Shown: positions 1 to 7,222, numbered from the stretch's first letter. The stretch is DNA of 7,976 nt from Oxalobacteraceae bacterium (GCA_027485535.1 JAIXQV010000268.1:1-7976); one strand, 5' to 3'. The notes: generated by a model from the sequence alone, not told the origin. Program-made: numbers and translations.

Positions 1-420
1 GCGCCAATACGCGCGCGCCATTTTCAGCGAGGTATCCGCCGCTTCAGAACCTGAGCCTGTGAAAAATACATGCCCCAAGCCTGCCGGCAAAAAACTTTGC
101 ATGCGATTTGCCAGCGCAAATGATTGCGGATGCCCGAACTGAAACGGCGGCATGAAATCCAGCGTGCTCATTTGACGGCTAACCGCTTCAATCAACTCCG
201 GACGACGGTGACCCAGCCCGGTGCACCACAAGCCCGACAGACCATCAAAAATGCGGCGACCATCGGCATCGGTGTAATAAGCACCATCGGCTTCCACCAT
301 CAGACGCGGATTCGCCTTGAATTCTCGATTGCCGGTGTAAGGCATCCAGTGCGCCTGCAGCCAGTCGGCGTCAGCTCGCACGCCAATGTCGGTGACGGCT
401 TTGGGATCGACGGGTTTCAT
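1..420 (-). CDS. omega-amino acid:pyruvate aminotransferase, N-terminal part (truncated by window edge)
   Basis: This is the first 140 codons of a class III, PLP-dependent aminotransferase; the rest lies beyond base 1. Family members move the amino group of beta-alanine or other omega-amino acids to pyruvate in the cytoplasm, giving a semialdehyde and alanine. Translating the reverse strand from ATG 418-420 gives an uninterrupted frame. It contains HWMPYTGNREF (residues 24-34), the FDGLSGLWCTGLGHRRPE stretch (58-75), STLDFMPPFQFGHP (85-98) and TGSGSEAADTSLKMARAYWR (121-140), which includes the Gly/Ser loop that binds PLP phosphate. These match my recall of Pseudomonas beta-alanine:pyruvate transaminases closely. 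The catalytic lysine is outside the window. An in-frame TGA about 15 codons upstream fixes ATG 420 as the only ordinary start. The Shine-Dalgarno is weak (only AGATAAA-like sequence). A 105-bp inverted-repeat element sits 37 bp upstream. Exact substrate specificity is not provable from this part. Confidence 0.9.
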   Translation of the reverse strand, partial: MKPVDPKAVTDIGVRADADWLQAHWMPYTGNREFKANPRLMVEADGAYYTDADGRRIFDGLSGLWCTGLGHRRPELIEAVSRQMSTLDFMPPFQFGHPQSFALANRMQSFLPAGLGHVFFTGSGSEAADTSLKMARAYWR

Positions 421-457
421 TATTGGTTTATCTGTTAAGTCTCGGAAAATCGGCTTA

Positions 458-562
458 AGAGCCTGTCACGTTAGGTCGATGGCCAGGCGGCAGTACCGCA
501 GACAGTACACGACATACGGCAAAGAGCGCCAACGCCGCAAACGGCCTAACGATACAGGCTCT
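458..562. repeat. MITE-like 105-bp element with 18-bp terminal inverted repeats
   Basis: The left arm 458-475 (AGAGCCTGTCACGTTAGG) and the reverse complement of the right arm 545-562 (AGAGCCTGTATCGTTAGG) agree at 16 of 18 positions. The two mismatches are adjacent, at arm positions 10-11. The 69-bp interior has no convincing ORF. It does contain smaller repeats: CAGTAC twice at 491-496 and 503-508, and short GGC/GCC complementary runs at 518-545. The outer GAGCCTG sequence resembles, from memory, ends of some IS5-group insertion sequences, so this may be a non-autonomous relic of such an element. No clean target duplication is visible: the left flank is TAA and the right flank TAC if the ends are taken as GAGCC. 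The element lies between two minus-strand genes, touching the stop codon of the upstream one. As RNA it could fold into a long hairpin and act as a processing or attenuation site, but it lacks the T-run of an intrinsic terminator. Confidence 0.6.
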
Positions 563-962
563 ACACTCGAACATCGACGGTACCGCCTGTAATCATGGAG
601 TGACGATCGTCATGCTCACGCCTCAGGCGGGACGGCGGCTCGTACAAGGCATGCATGGTCTTCGGTGGTGTGACGAGTTCACGCTGTGCCGCTGGCGCTG
701 CGACCGCCGATCCACTAGGTGATGGTATCGGCTTGGCGGTCGGCGCGCCGCGTTGTGCTGCCGCTTGCGCCGGTGGCGGTGAGGGATCCAGAGAGCTACG
801 GCCCTCGACCTGACGCCGCTGAACCGCTGCGGCCTTGGAACGATCCTCGGAACGCTCAGCCATCGCCTCGGGCAGCGCAGGCGCAGCCGTGTTACGGCGG
901 TAAGTGGTCAGCGCCGGATCGCGATTCTGATATTGATCGGATGAGGTACCTATCGCTGGCAT
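561..962 (-). CDS. hypothetical Pro/Ala-rich 133-aa protein
   Basis: I do not recognise the family. The frame starts at ATG 960-962. It is preceded by TTGGAGATCTGTC, a good GGAG Shine-Dalgarno seven bases from the ATG, and an in-frame TAG six codons upstream excludes a longer start. The protein is hydrophilic and low in complexity. Its N-terminus (residues 1-22) is Gln/Asn/Asp-rich, residues 23-57 are Ala/Glu/Arg-rich, and residues 58-100 are Pro/Ala/Ser-rich with PSPPPAQAAAQ. The tail is basic and His-containing (RLRREHDDRH) and ends ITGGTVDVRV. There is no signal peptide, membrane segment or enzyme motif, and it is probably largely disordered. It is divergent from the orphan at 1121. Its stop TAG uses the outermost AG of the inverted-repeat element at 458-562, so the original C-terminus may have differed. 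The main support is the ribosome site and the uninterrupted frame. It could still be a spurious frame in GC-rich DNA. Confidence 0.5.
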   Translation of the reverse strand: MPAIGTSSDQYQNRDPALTTYRRNTAAPALPEAMAERSEDRSKAAAVQRRQVEGRSSLDPSPPPAQAAAQRGAPTAKPIPSPSGSAVAAPAAQRELVTPPKTMHALYEPPSRLRREHDDRHSMITGGTVDVRV

Positions 963-985
963 GACAGATCTCCAAAACTACCTGC

Positions 986-991
986 ATTATC
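986..991 (-). promoter_or_regulatory. possible -10 box for the 133-aa orphan
   Basis: On the minus strand this reads GATAAT, five of six matches to TATAAT, placed 23 bp before the ATG at 962. No good -35 is seen: TTACGG lies only 15 bp upstream. The leader would be short but would still contain the GGAG ribosome site. This is a weak call based on sequence resemblance only. Confidence 0.22.
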
Positions 992-1037
992 TGCGAATCC
1001 GCGCCACCGTAATAGCGGTAATGGGGGTGCCAGCGAG

Positions 1038-1066
1038 GTGAAAGCCTGTTGCGAGTGACATATAAT
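1038..1066 (+). promoter_or_regulatory. sigma70-type promoter of the 112-aa orphan
   Basis: A perfect TATAAT (1061-1066) stands 17 bp downstream of GTGAAA (1038-1043), which matches four of six bases of the -35 consensus TTGACA. Transcription would begin near 1073, giving a leader of about 48 bases rich in A/T that ends in a strong ribosome site at 1111-1115. Position, spacing and the exact -10 make this the best promoter candidate in the window. Confidence 0.55.
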
Positions 1067-1120
1067 CAAATCGCACCAAAAAATATTATCAACTCTGCAT
1101 CATTAGCCACGGAGGATGAT

Positions 1121-1459
1121 ATGCACATCCTTTCGCTTTCCGACATTCAGTTGATTATTCGGCTATTCGAACAGCATGAAGTGCTGTCCGATGCCCAGGG
1201 ACGCGAGCAGCAGGTTTATCACCTCATCAAGATAGGATATCTGCGCCCATTGCGCGGCATCTACGCACTAACTGAGCTTGGCGAAAGAACTGCGCGCTCC
1301 TTACAGATGCGTCAGTTCGTACCAAGCAAGGTGGCTGAAGCCGAGCACGCGCTGACAGACGCAAGCGGCGACGCTGCGTCTTTAACGGCCTCCGAATCGT
1401 CAGCAGAACCAACATCAGATTCGGCTGCGGAATCGGCTGCAGTGGCGGAGCAGGCCTAA
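1121..1459 (+). CDS. small winged-helix-like hypothetical protein with Ala/Ser/Glu-rich tail
   Basis: This encodes 112 residues. ATG 1121 is chosen because GGAGG at 1111-1115 stands five bases before it. The same frame stays open further upstream to 1049, but a start there would lie over the promoter and has no ribosome site. Residues 1-62 look like a compact helical domain with a winged-helix flavour: DIQLIIRLFEQHEVL, then REQQVYHLIKIGYLRPLRG, then IYALTELGERTARSL, which resembles the 'YxLTelG' wing of small DNA-binding proteins. Residues 63-112 are a low-complexity Ala/Ser/Glu/Asp tail of acidic character. Part of the tail is coded by a near-tandem 12-bp repeat (TCGGCTGC at 1421 and again at 1433). 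There are no membrane segments or signal peptide. I do not recognise a named family; a role as a small transcriptional regulator is only an inference. It converges on the czcA-like gene, leaving a 119-bp gap without a clear terminator, and diverges from the 133-aa orphan. Confidence 0.75.
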   Translation: MHILSLSDIQLIIRLFEQHEVLSDAQGREQQVYHLIKIGYLRPLRGIYALTELGERTARSLQMRQFVPSKVAEAEHALTDASGDAASLTASESSAEPTSDSAAESAAVAEQA

Positions 1460-1578
1460 GCGCCTGCATCTGCCAGCTACGCTTGCAATGCGGATAAATT
1501 TGCGTGAAGGTCCGACAGCAGTGCGAGTCTCACAGATTTCTCCGTAGTCGCTTGCGGTAGCCAAGCCTTCGTCAGTGC

Positions 1579-4500
1579 TTAGCGCTTTGGACTAGGCGAA
1601 CGTTGGCGATGCACCAAATCATAAAGTAGTGGCAGCACCAACAGCGTCAGCACGGTCGACGACAAAATACCGCCAATAACCACCGTGGCAAGCGGTCGCT
1701 GAACTTCAGCGCCAGTGCCGGTGGCAATCGCCATCGGCAAGAAACCAAGCGAAGCTACTAACGCCGTCATAAGCACCGGACGCAAGCGCGTTAGTGTGCC
1801 CTCTCGCACTGCATCGTCCAGGTCGTGGCCTTGGTCGATGAGGTTGCGGATAAAACTGATCAGCACCAGCCCATTCAATACTGCCACGCCAGAGAGCGCG
1901 ATAAAGCCGATTGCCGCTGAAATCGAGAGCGGAATATCACGCAACCAAAGTGCGAGTACACCACCCGTCAGCGCGAACGGGATACCGGTGAATACCAATA
2001 GACCATCTTTCAGATTGCCGAATACGGCATACAGCAGCAGGAATACCAATAACAGCGCTCCCGGCACAACTACCTGCAAGCGCTTGGCAGCCGATTGCAA
2101 GTTCTCAAAGGTACCGCCCCAGCTGACCCAGTAGCCCGTGGGCAGTGACAGATTAGCCAAGCGCTGCTCGGCCTCGGCCGCAAAAGAACCCACATCCCGG
2201 CCACGTACATTCGCCATCACCACAACACGTCGTTTACCATTCTCACGACTCACTTGATTCGGCCCCGGCGCAAGATGTAACTCAGCGACTTCGGATAATT
2301 GAATGAAACCGCCTCGCCCGTGTTTACCTGAACTCGGCAAATTAATCGGCAGTCGGCGAATCGCATCAATATCGGTACGCAGTACCTCGGGCAAACGCAC
2401 CACGATATCGAAGCGACGATCACCTTCGAACAAGGTACCGCTACGGCTACCACCGACTGCTGCTGCCACCACATCCTGAATATCGGTCACATTCAAGCCA
2501 TAACGAGCAGCCTTTTGCCGATCAATCACGACTGACAGTACCGGCAGCCCCGTGGTCTGCTCGACCTTGACCTCAGACGCACCCGGAACGCGCTCGATAC
2601 GCGCAGCGATCTCCTCGCCCAATCGATGTAGCTGATCCATATCATCGCCAAACACCTTAATCGCAATATCACTACGCACACCCGAAATCAGTTCGTTGAA
2701 ACGTAGCTGAATCGGCTGCGAGAAGTCATAGTTATTTCCCGGGATTTTCCACACCGTATCGCTGATCGCTTGCAATAGCTCTTCGCGAGTCTTGCGCGGC
2801 TCGGGCCATTGCTCGATGGGCTTGAGCATGATGTAGCCGTCCGACAGACTCGGTGGCATCGGATCGGTAGCAATCTCTGCAGTACCGATACGGGTGAACA
2901 TGCGCTCGATTTCTGGGAATTTTTTAACAAGTGTACGTTCGATCTGACTCTGCATTTCGACCGCCTGCGTCAGGCTGACGCCGGGTGCACGTATGGTTTG
3001 CACCGCAAAATCACCTTCGTTCAGGTTCGGTATGAACTCACTACCCAAACGCATCATCAATAAACCGCACAGAACAACTATCACAGCCGCTGTGGTGAGA
3101 ACCAGCGTCTTGGCCTGCATCACCCACTCATAAAGTGGCAGGTAATAACGACGCGCTAGCCGCATCAAAATGTTTTCTTGTTCGTTGACACGTCCTGTCA
3201 CGAACATCGCCACTGCAGCAGGAACGAAGGTGACTGAGAGCAGCATCGCTGCCAACAGCGCAGTGACCACCGTGAATGCCATCGGGTGGAACATTTTTCC
3301 TTCGATGCCCGATAACGCAAAAATCGGCAGATAGACCACGATGATGATGAATTGCCCGAACAGCAAGGGCCGACGCGACTCCCGTGCCGCCTCGAAGACT
3401 TCATGGAACCGCTCGTCGCGCGTGAGCGTGCGGCCGAACTGTTGCTGCGCATGCGCCAGCCGTCGTATACAGCTTTCGACGATGACCACCGCGCCATCGA
3501 CGATGATGCCAAAATCGAGTGCGCCCAAACTCATCAAATTAGCGCTGACCTTTTGCTGCACCATGCCAGTCAAAGTAAACAGCATGGCTAAAGGAATGAC
3601 GGCAGCGGTAATCAGTGCGGCACGCAAATTACCTAAAAACACAAACAACACTGCGATCACTAGCGCGGCACCTTCTAGCAAATTAGCTTGTACCGTCGCA
3701 ATCGCCTTGTCGACAAGATGAGTTCGGTCATATACCGTCACCGCGCGCACGCCCTTCGGCAGGTTGCGGTTAATCTCTTTCATCCGCTTATCGGCAGCCT
3801 GCGAAACATTGCGGCTGTTCTGTCCAATCAGCATGAACACTGTACCGAGTACAGTTTCATCACCGTTGAGTGTGACAGCGCCAGTACGCAACTCTCGGCC
3901 CACACCGACCTCGGCCAGGTCACGCACGCGTACCGGTACACCGGCATCGTTTTTTACGATGACATCGCGGATATCTTCAACCGTACGTAGCTGCCCGGGC
4001 ACGCGCACCAGATATTGCTCACCACGCTTTTCGATATAGCCGGCGCCTGCGTTTTGATTATTGTGGTCGATTGCGCTGACCAACTCCCCCATCGAAATGC
4101 CAACGGCTGCCAAACGCTCCGGACTCGGGGCGACCTGGTATTCCTTGACATAACCACCAATCGAGTTGATGTCGGTGACACCCGGCACGGTACGCAACTG
4201 AGGCTTGATGACCCAGTCCTGAATCTCGCGCAAATCGGTGCCGGTATAGGGTGTGCCATCGGGCTTGGTCGCGCCCTTGTCTGCCTCGACCGTCCACAGG
4301 TAAATCTCGCCGAGTCCGGTGGCGATCGGCGCCAATGAGGGAGTCAGTCCTGCCGGTAAACGCTCGCGGGCTTGCGCAACACGCTCGTTGACTAACTGGC
4401 GCGCAAAAAACAAATCGGTATCTTCATCGAAGATCACCGTTACTTGCGACAAACCGTAGCGTGACAGCGAGCGCGTTTGTTGCAATCCCGGTAGACCCGC

Positions 4501-4719
4501 CATCACCGTCTCAACCGGAAACGTAATGCGCTGCTCAGTCTCAAACGGGGAATAGCCCGGCGCGTAGGTATTAATCTGTACCTGTACATTAGTAATGTCA
4601 GGTACGGCATCAATCGGCAGCCGCTGGTAACTATAGATGCCGATAGCAATCAGCATCAAAGATGCAAACATGATCAGCACACGCTGTGCGATCGAAAACT
4701 GTATCAGCCGTTCGAACAT
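1579..4719 (-). CDS. czcA: heavy-metal efflux RND transporter, CzcA-type inner-membrane proton/metal antiporter
   Basis: This 1046-aa protein (C. metallidurans CzcA is about 1060 aa) is the inner-membrane pump that uses proton influx to drive metal ions into the CzcB/CzcC channel. The first transmembrane helix is about residues 12-32, followed by a large periplasmic loop. Helices then cluster at about 343-500 and 540-556, a second periplasmic loop follows, and more helices lie at about 885-1032, giving the usual twelve. The helix-4 motif LDFGIIVDGAVVIVES (401-416) contains the proton-relay acids D402, D408 and E415. This form is typical of divalent-cation pumps, not the Cu/Ag type. The periplasmic segment FIPNLNEGD (562-570) and TDPMPPSLSDGY (618-629) also follow the CzcA pattern. 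Approximate positions of the CusA methionine triad (573, 623, 672) are occupied by V, P and L. Serine replaces the usual Asn at 416. It starts 13 bp after the czcB-like stop, with only a weak GAAG ribosome site. The precise metal (Zn, Co, Cd or Ni) cannot be settled from sequence. Confidence 0.96.
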   Translation of the reverse strand: MFERLIQFSIAQRVLIMFASLMLIAIGIYSYQRLPIDAVPDITNVQVQINTYAPGYSPFETEQRITFPVETVMAGLPGLQQTRSLSRYGLSQVTVIFDEDTDLFFARQLVNERVAQARERLPAGLTPSLAPIATGLGEIYLWTVEADKGATKPDGTPYTGTDLREIQDWVIKPQLRTVPGVTDINSIGGYVKEYQVAPSPERLAAVGISMGELVSAIDHNNQNAGAGYIEKRGEQYLVRVPGQLRTVEDIRDVIVKNDAGVPVRVRDLAEVGVGRELRTGAVTLNGDETVLGTVFMLIGQNSRNVSQAADKRMKEINRNLPKGVRAVTVYDRTHLVDKAIATVQANLLEGAALVIAVLFVFLGNLRAALITAAVIPLAMLFTLTGMVQQKVSANLMSLGALDFGIIVDGAVVIVESCIRRLAHAQQQFGRTLTRDERFHEVFEAARESRRPLLFGQFIIIVVYLPIFALSGIEGKMFHPMAFTVVTALLAAMLLSVTFVPAAVAMFVTGRVNEQENILMRLARRYYLPLYEWVMQAKTLVLTTAAVIVVLCGLLMMRLGSEFIPNLNEGDFAVQTIRAPGVSLTQAVEMQSQIERTLVKKFPEIERMFTRIGTAEIATDPMPPSLSDGYIMLKPIEQWPEPRKTREELLQAISDTVWKIPGNNYDFSQPIQLRFNELISGVRSDIAIKVFGDDMDQLHRLGEEIAARIERVPGASEVKVEQTTGLPVLSVVIDRQKAARYGLNVTDIQDVVAAAVGGSRSGTLFEGDRRFDIVVRLPEVLRTDIDAIRRLPINLPSSGKHGRGGFIQLSEVAELHLAPGPNQVSRENGKRRVVVMANVRGRDVGSFAAEAEQRLANLSLPTGYWVSWGGTFENLQSAAKRLQVVVPGALLLVFLLLYAVFGNLKDGLLVFTGIPFALTGGVLALWLRDIPLSISAAIGFIALSGVAVLNGLVLISFIRNLIDQGHDLDDAVREGTLTRLRPVLMTALVASLGFLPMAIATGTGAEVQRPLATVVIGGILSSTVLTLLVLPLLYDLVHRQRSPSPKR

Positions 4720-4732
4720 ACGCGCGCTTCGC

Positions 4733-5941
4733 TCAGTTACCGTCTTCGCTGGCTTGCTTCGCTAGCTCTGACTTGATGACGTAGCTATTTGCTGCTGCGT
4801 AAGGCGTGCCAGGTGCGAGCTCACTGGTGATCTCGATGTACTTACCATCGGTACGACCCGTCGTCACTGGACGTGGCACGAAGCGCTTGCCATCTCGCAC
4901 AAAGATCACTTGTTGCGTACCGAGTGATTGCAAGGCATCGTTTTTGACGGTCACCGGCACTAGTGCCTCTCCCGCTTTGACCTCAACGTTCACAAACAAT
5001 CCCGGGCGCCAAAGTCCCTTGCCATTCACGACCACGATGCGGGCCTTGGCCATGCGAGTTTGTTCACCCACCAGCGCACCAATGAAAGCAATCGTGCCCA
5101 TGGTCTCGGCATCAAATGCAGTAGCACGTACTTTGACCTTGTCACCCACACGCACCATAGGCAGATCTTTAGCCGGGATATACACCTCGACCCAGACCGT
5201 ACTGAGATCAGCGATGGTGAAAATAGGCGTGTCTTCTTTTACCGCCTCGCCAATCGACAGATTGCGCTCGACGATCACGCCATCATAGGGCGCAAATAAC
5301 TCGAAACGATTCAGCGCTTTCGGGCTCATATTGACACCCAGTGCACGCAACTTCTGCATCGCGTTGTCACGCCGAATTTCGGCTTCTTCGACAGCGTGCT
5401 GCGCTTCCAAATAATCTTGCTCGGCGCTCACGCGCTGTTCCCACAAGCGCTTCTCACGCTGAAGCACCATCTTCACATGCTCAAGGTGACGCTCAGCACT
5501 TTGCAGTGCGCTTCGTTGCTCGGAAATCTGCTGACTCGAAAAAACCACCAGTAGCTGACCTTTATGCACCATCTGTCCGGTAGCTACCGCAACGCTCTCA
5601 GCTACACCGGGTACCCGCGGTACCACATGCACGGTACGGTCATCATTGAGTTGTACCTCGCCGGGAAATTGCAATACCGTGGTAATCCGCGCCGGCGCAA
5701 CTGACTCAATTGTGATGCCGGCCGCTTTGGCTTGCGCGTCATCGATCGGCACCTCATTGGGCGTTGATTTAGCTGACTCAGCGCTCACATTCTTGGCGGC
5801 TGTTGCCTCGTCGACTTGCTGAGTGGTGCTGCGGTTCTTTGACAGAATCATGGCGCCGAGAACAACGCCAATCACCAACACCACCGCAATCGCTACCAGC
5901 GAAGAGCGACCGCATTGTTTGCCGATACCTTGTACGGGCAT
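4733..5941 (-). CDS. czcB: RND efflux periplasmic adaptor (membrane fusion protein), CzcB-type
   Basis: This 402-aa adaptor joins the inner-membrane pump to the outer-membrane channel. A basic N-terminus is followed by one hydrophobic anchor (about 14-33), so it is probably tethered to the inner membrane and faces the periplasm. The order of parts is usual for the family. A flexible linker (35-65) leads into the first half of the lipoyl/barrel-sandwich domain, around VVPRVPGVAESVAVATGQMVHKGQLL (106-131, in shortened form VPRVPGVAESV...KGQLL). A helical hairpin (about 138-200) comes next, then the second lipoyl half FELFAPYDGVIVERNLSIGE (213-232). A beta-barrel (about 246-325) and a membrane-proximal domain finish the protein. 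C. metallidurans CzcB is longer (about 520 aa); this one lacks a His-rich N-terminal metal-binding segment and has no CusB-like Met cluster. ATG 5941 follows AAGGA, which overlaps the TAA stop of the upstream gene nine bases away, so translation is probably coupled. Confidence 0.94.
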   Translation of the reverse strand: MPVQGIGKQCGRSSLVAIAVVLVIGVVLGAMILSKNRSTTQQVDEATAAKNVSAESAKSTPNEVPIDDAQAKAAGITIESVAPARITTVLQFPGEVQLNDDRTVHVVPRVPGVAESVAVATGQMVHKGQLLVVFSSQQISEQRSALQSAERHLEHVKMVLQREKRLWEQRVSAEQDYLEAQHAVEEAEIRRDNAMQKLRALGVNMSPKALNRFELFAPYDGVIVERNLSIGEAVKEDTPIFTIADLSTVWVEVYIPAKDLPMVRVGDKVKVRATAFDAETMGTIAFIGALVGEQTRMAKARIVVVNGKGLWRPGLFVNVEVKAGEALVPVTVKNDALQSLGTQQVIFVRDGKRFVPRPVTTGRTDGKYIEITSELAPGTPYAAANSYVIKSELAKQASEDGN

Positions 5942-5950
5942 GGATTTTCC

Positions 5951-7222
5951 TTATCGCTCGTTGTCGGGCGTCAGATCACCGATCAGGCTCTCCAACTCAG
6001 CCTGGGCCCGATGAAAATTCGCCAACGCAATCAGGTACTGGGACTTGGCCGCAATCAGCGTTCGCTGCGCGTCCAGCACCTCCAAAAAACTAAACTTACC
6101 GTTTTCAAAGCCGATCGTCGCAGCCTCATAGGTACTACGCGCACCGGGCACGACTTCTTGACGCAGCAGATCGGCATCACGCCTGCGCGCATTCACATTC
6201 TCAAGCGCCTGCAATGCAGTCGCCGATAAAGCGGTTTGGGTGGCTTGCAGTTCTTCAGCGGCTTTATCTTCGCGCCGCAAAGCCTCCTGTAGATTACCTT
6301 GATTGCGATTGAATATCGGCAGCGGCACCTTCAGCGCGACCAAGGCCTGCTCGCCTGGTAGCTCAAGATTCCGTTTCACGCCAAGACTGACGGTAAAGTC
6401 AGGCACGCTGCGTGCCTGCTCCAGCGTCACCAGCGACTTGCGTCGCTCCAACTCACGTTGCGCGCGACGCAGTTGTGGCGCGCTTTGAAGCCGGCCGAGA
6501 ATCAGATCAGCTGCCGGTGCTACCGGTAACTGCTCAACATCGCCGCTGGCCTCCGTAAAACTTGGCGCCGTATTTCCCCATAAACTGGCCAGCCGACGAC
6601 GACTGTTACGCAGCTCGCTCTCGCTTTGGTTAAGCGTCACACGCGCACCAGCTTCAGCCACACGCGCCCGGGTTTCCTCGACCGGTGAGATCTTGCCCGC
6701 AGCAACGCGCTTGGCAGCGATGTCGGTGGCACGCTGCGCTAGTCGTACACTTTCTTCGGCTGTCGCTCGCAGCTCCTGTGCTGCTAGTACATCAAAAAAA
6801 GCGGCGATCACGGTGCTGCGCAATCGCAGCTCAGCGCTACCCAGATCAGCCAGCGCAACCTCGCGACCCAAGCCTGCTGAACGCACACGTGCTTCCCGTT
6901 TACCGCCGGTTTCAAATGGCACGCCGACTTCAGCCATCGAGGTACGGCCAACGCGACTGACATCATCGGCTTGGTAGTTAAACTCCGGATTGGGTCGTAG
7001 CGAGCCCTGTAATACCTGGCCCTCGGTAGCGCTCACCTCGCGCCGCGCCGCTGCCAGCGTGGGATTATGTTCAATCGCATACCGAATCGCCTGATCGAGC
7101 CGCAATGGTTCAGGCAGTTCGACAAACAAAGTCTGCTGCGCCAGCGCTGACGTGTACGAAAGTGACAGCGCAATTGCCAGCGCACGCCACCCTGTCATAT
7201 TAGTCAAGCAACCGAAACACAT
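5951..7222 (-). CDS. czcC: outer-membrane efflux channel protein, CzcC-type (TolC/OEP family)
   Basis: This is the outer-membrane exit duct of the tripartite pump, 423 aa with the chosen start (C. metallidurans CzcC is about 418 aa). ATG 7220-7222 is preferred because GAGGA sits six bases upstream and a signal peptide follows directly: n-region MCFGCLTNMTGWR, hydrophobic ALAIALSLSYTS and the cleavage motif ALA before QQ (around residue 28). There is no lipobox cysteine, so it is probably not a lipoprotein. An in-frame TTG at 7331-7333 would add 37 unlikely residues. A later ATG at 7198 has no ribosome site. The first OEP repeat starts at LRLDQAIRYAIEHNPTLAAA (about 40-59). The second contains PLPIFNRNQGNLQEA (about 301-315), and GKFSFLEVLDAQRTL (about 375-389) is a family hallmark. 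Long Ala/Glu/Arg-rich helices between these fit the periplasmic alpha-barrel. It is first in the operon, and its stop codon contains the start of the czcB ribosome site. Confidence 0.93.
   Translation of the reverse strand: MCFGCLTNMTGWRALAIALSLSYTSALAQQTLFVELPEPLRLDQAIRYAIEHNPTLAAARREVSATEGQVLQGSLRPNPEFNYQADDVSRVGRTSMAEVGVPFETGGKREARVRSAGLGREVALADLGSAELRLRSTVIAAFFDVLAAQELRATAEESVRLAQRATDIAAKRVAAGKISPVEETRARVAEAGARVTLNQSESELRNSRRRLASLWGNTAPSFTEASGDVEQLPVAPAADLILGRLQSAPQLRRAQRELERRKSLVTLEQARSVPDFTVSLGVKRNLELPGEQALVALKVPLPIFNRNQGNLQEALRREDKAAEELQATQTALSATALQALENVNARRRDADLLRQEVVPGARSTYEAATIGFENGKFSFLEVLDAQRTLIAAKSQYLIALANFHRAQAELESLIGDLTPDNER

Noticed and set aside
124..592. Plus-strand open frames across the left end
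   Set aside because: They lie opposite a clearly recognisable aminotransferase frame and the inverted-repeat element, have no family resemblance and no ribosome sites that I can see.
719..964. Plus-strand open frame opposite the 133-aa orphan
   Set aside because: It is basic and Arg/Pro-rich, as expected from antisense reading of GC-rich DNA, and has no Shine-Dalgarno as good as that of the minus-strand frame.
1049..1120. Longer N-terminus for the 112-aa protein
   Set aside because: The extension would start upstream of the TATAAT box and lacks a ribosome site; its A/T-rich residues look like leader sequence.
1451..1466. CAGGC/GCCTG hairpin at the end of the 112-aa gene as a terminator
   Set aside because: The stem is only five base pairs and no T-run follows on either strand.
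2250..4338. Open frames inside the pump gene in other frames on both strands
   Set aside because: They are shadows of a long, strongly conserved RND frame and show only Arg/Ser-rich or random composition.
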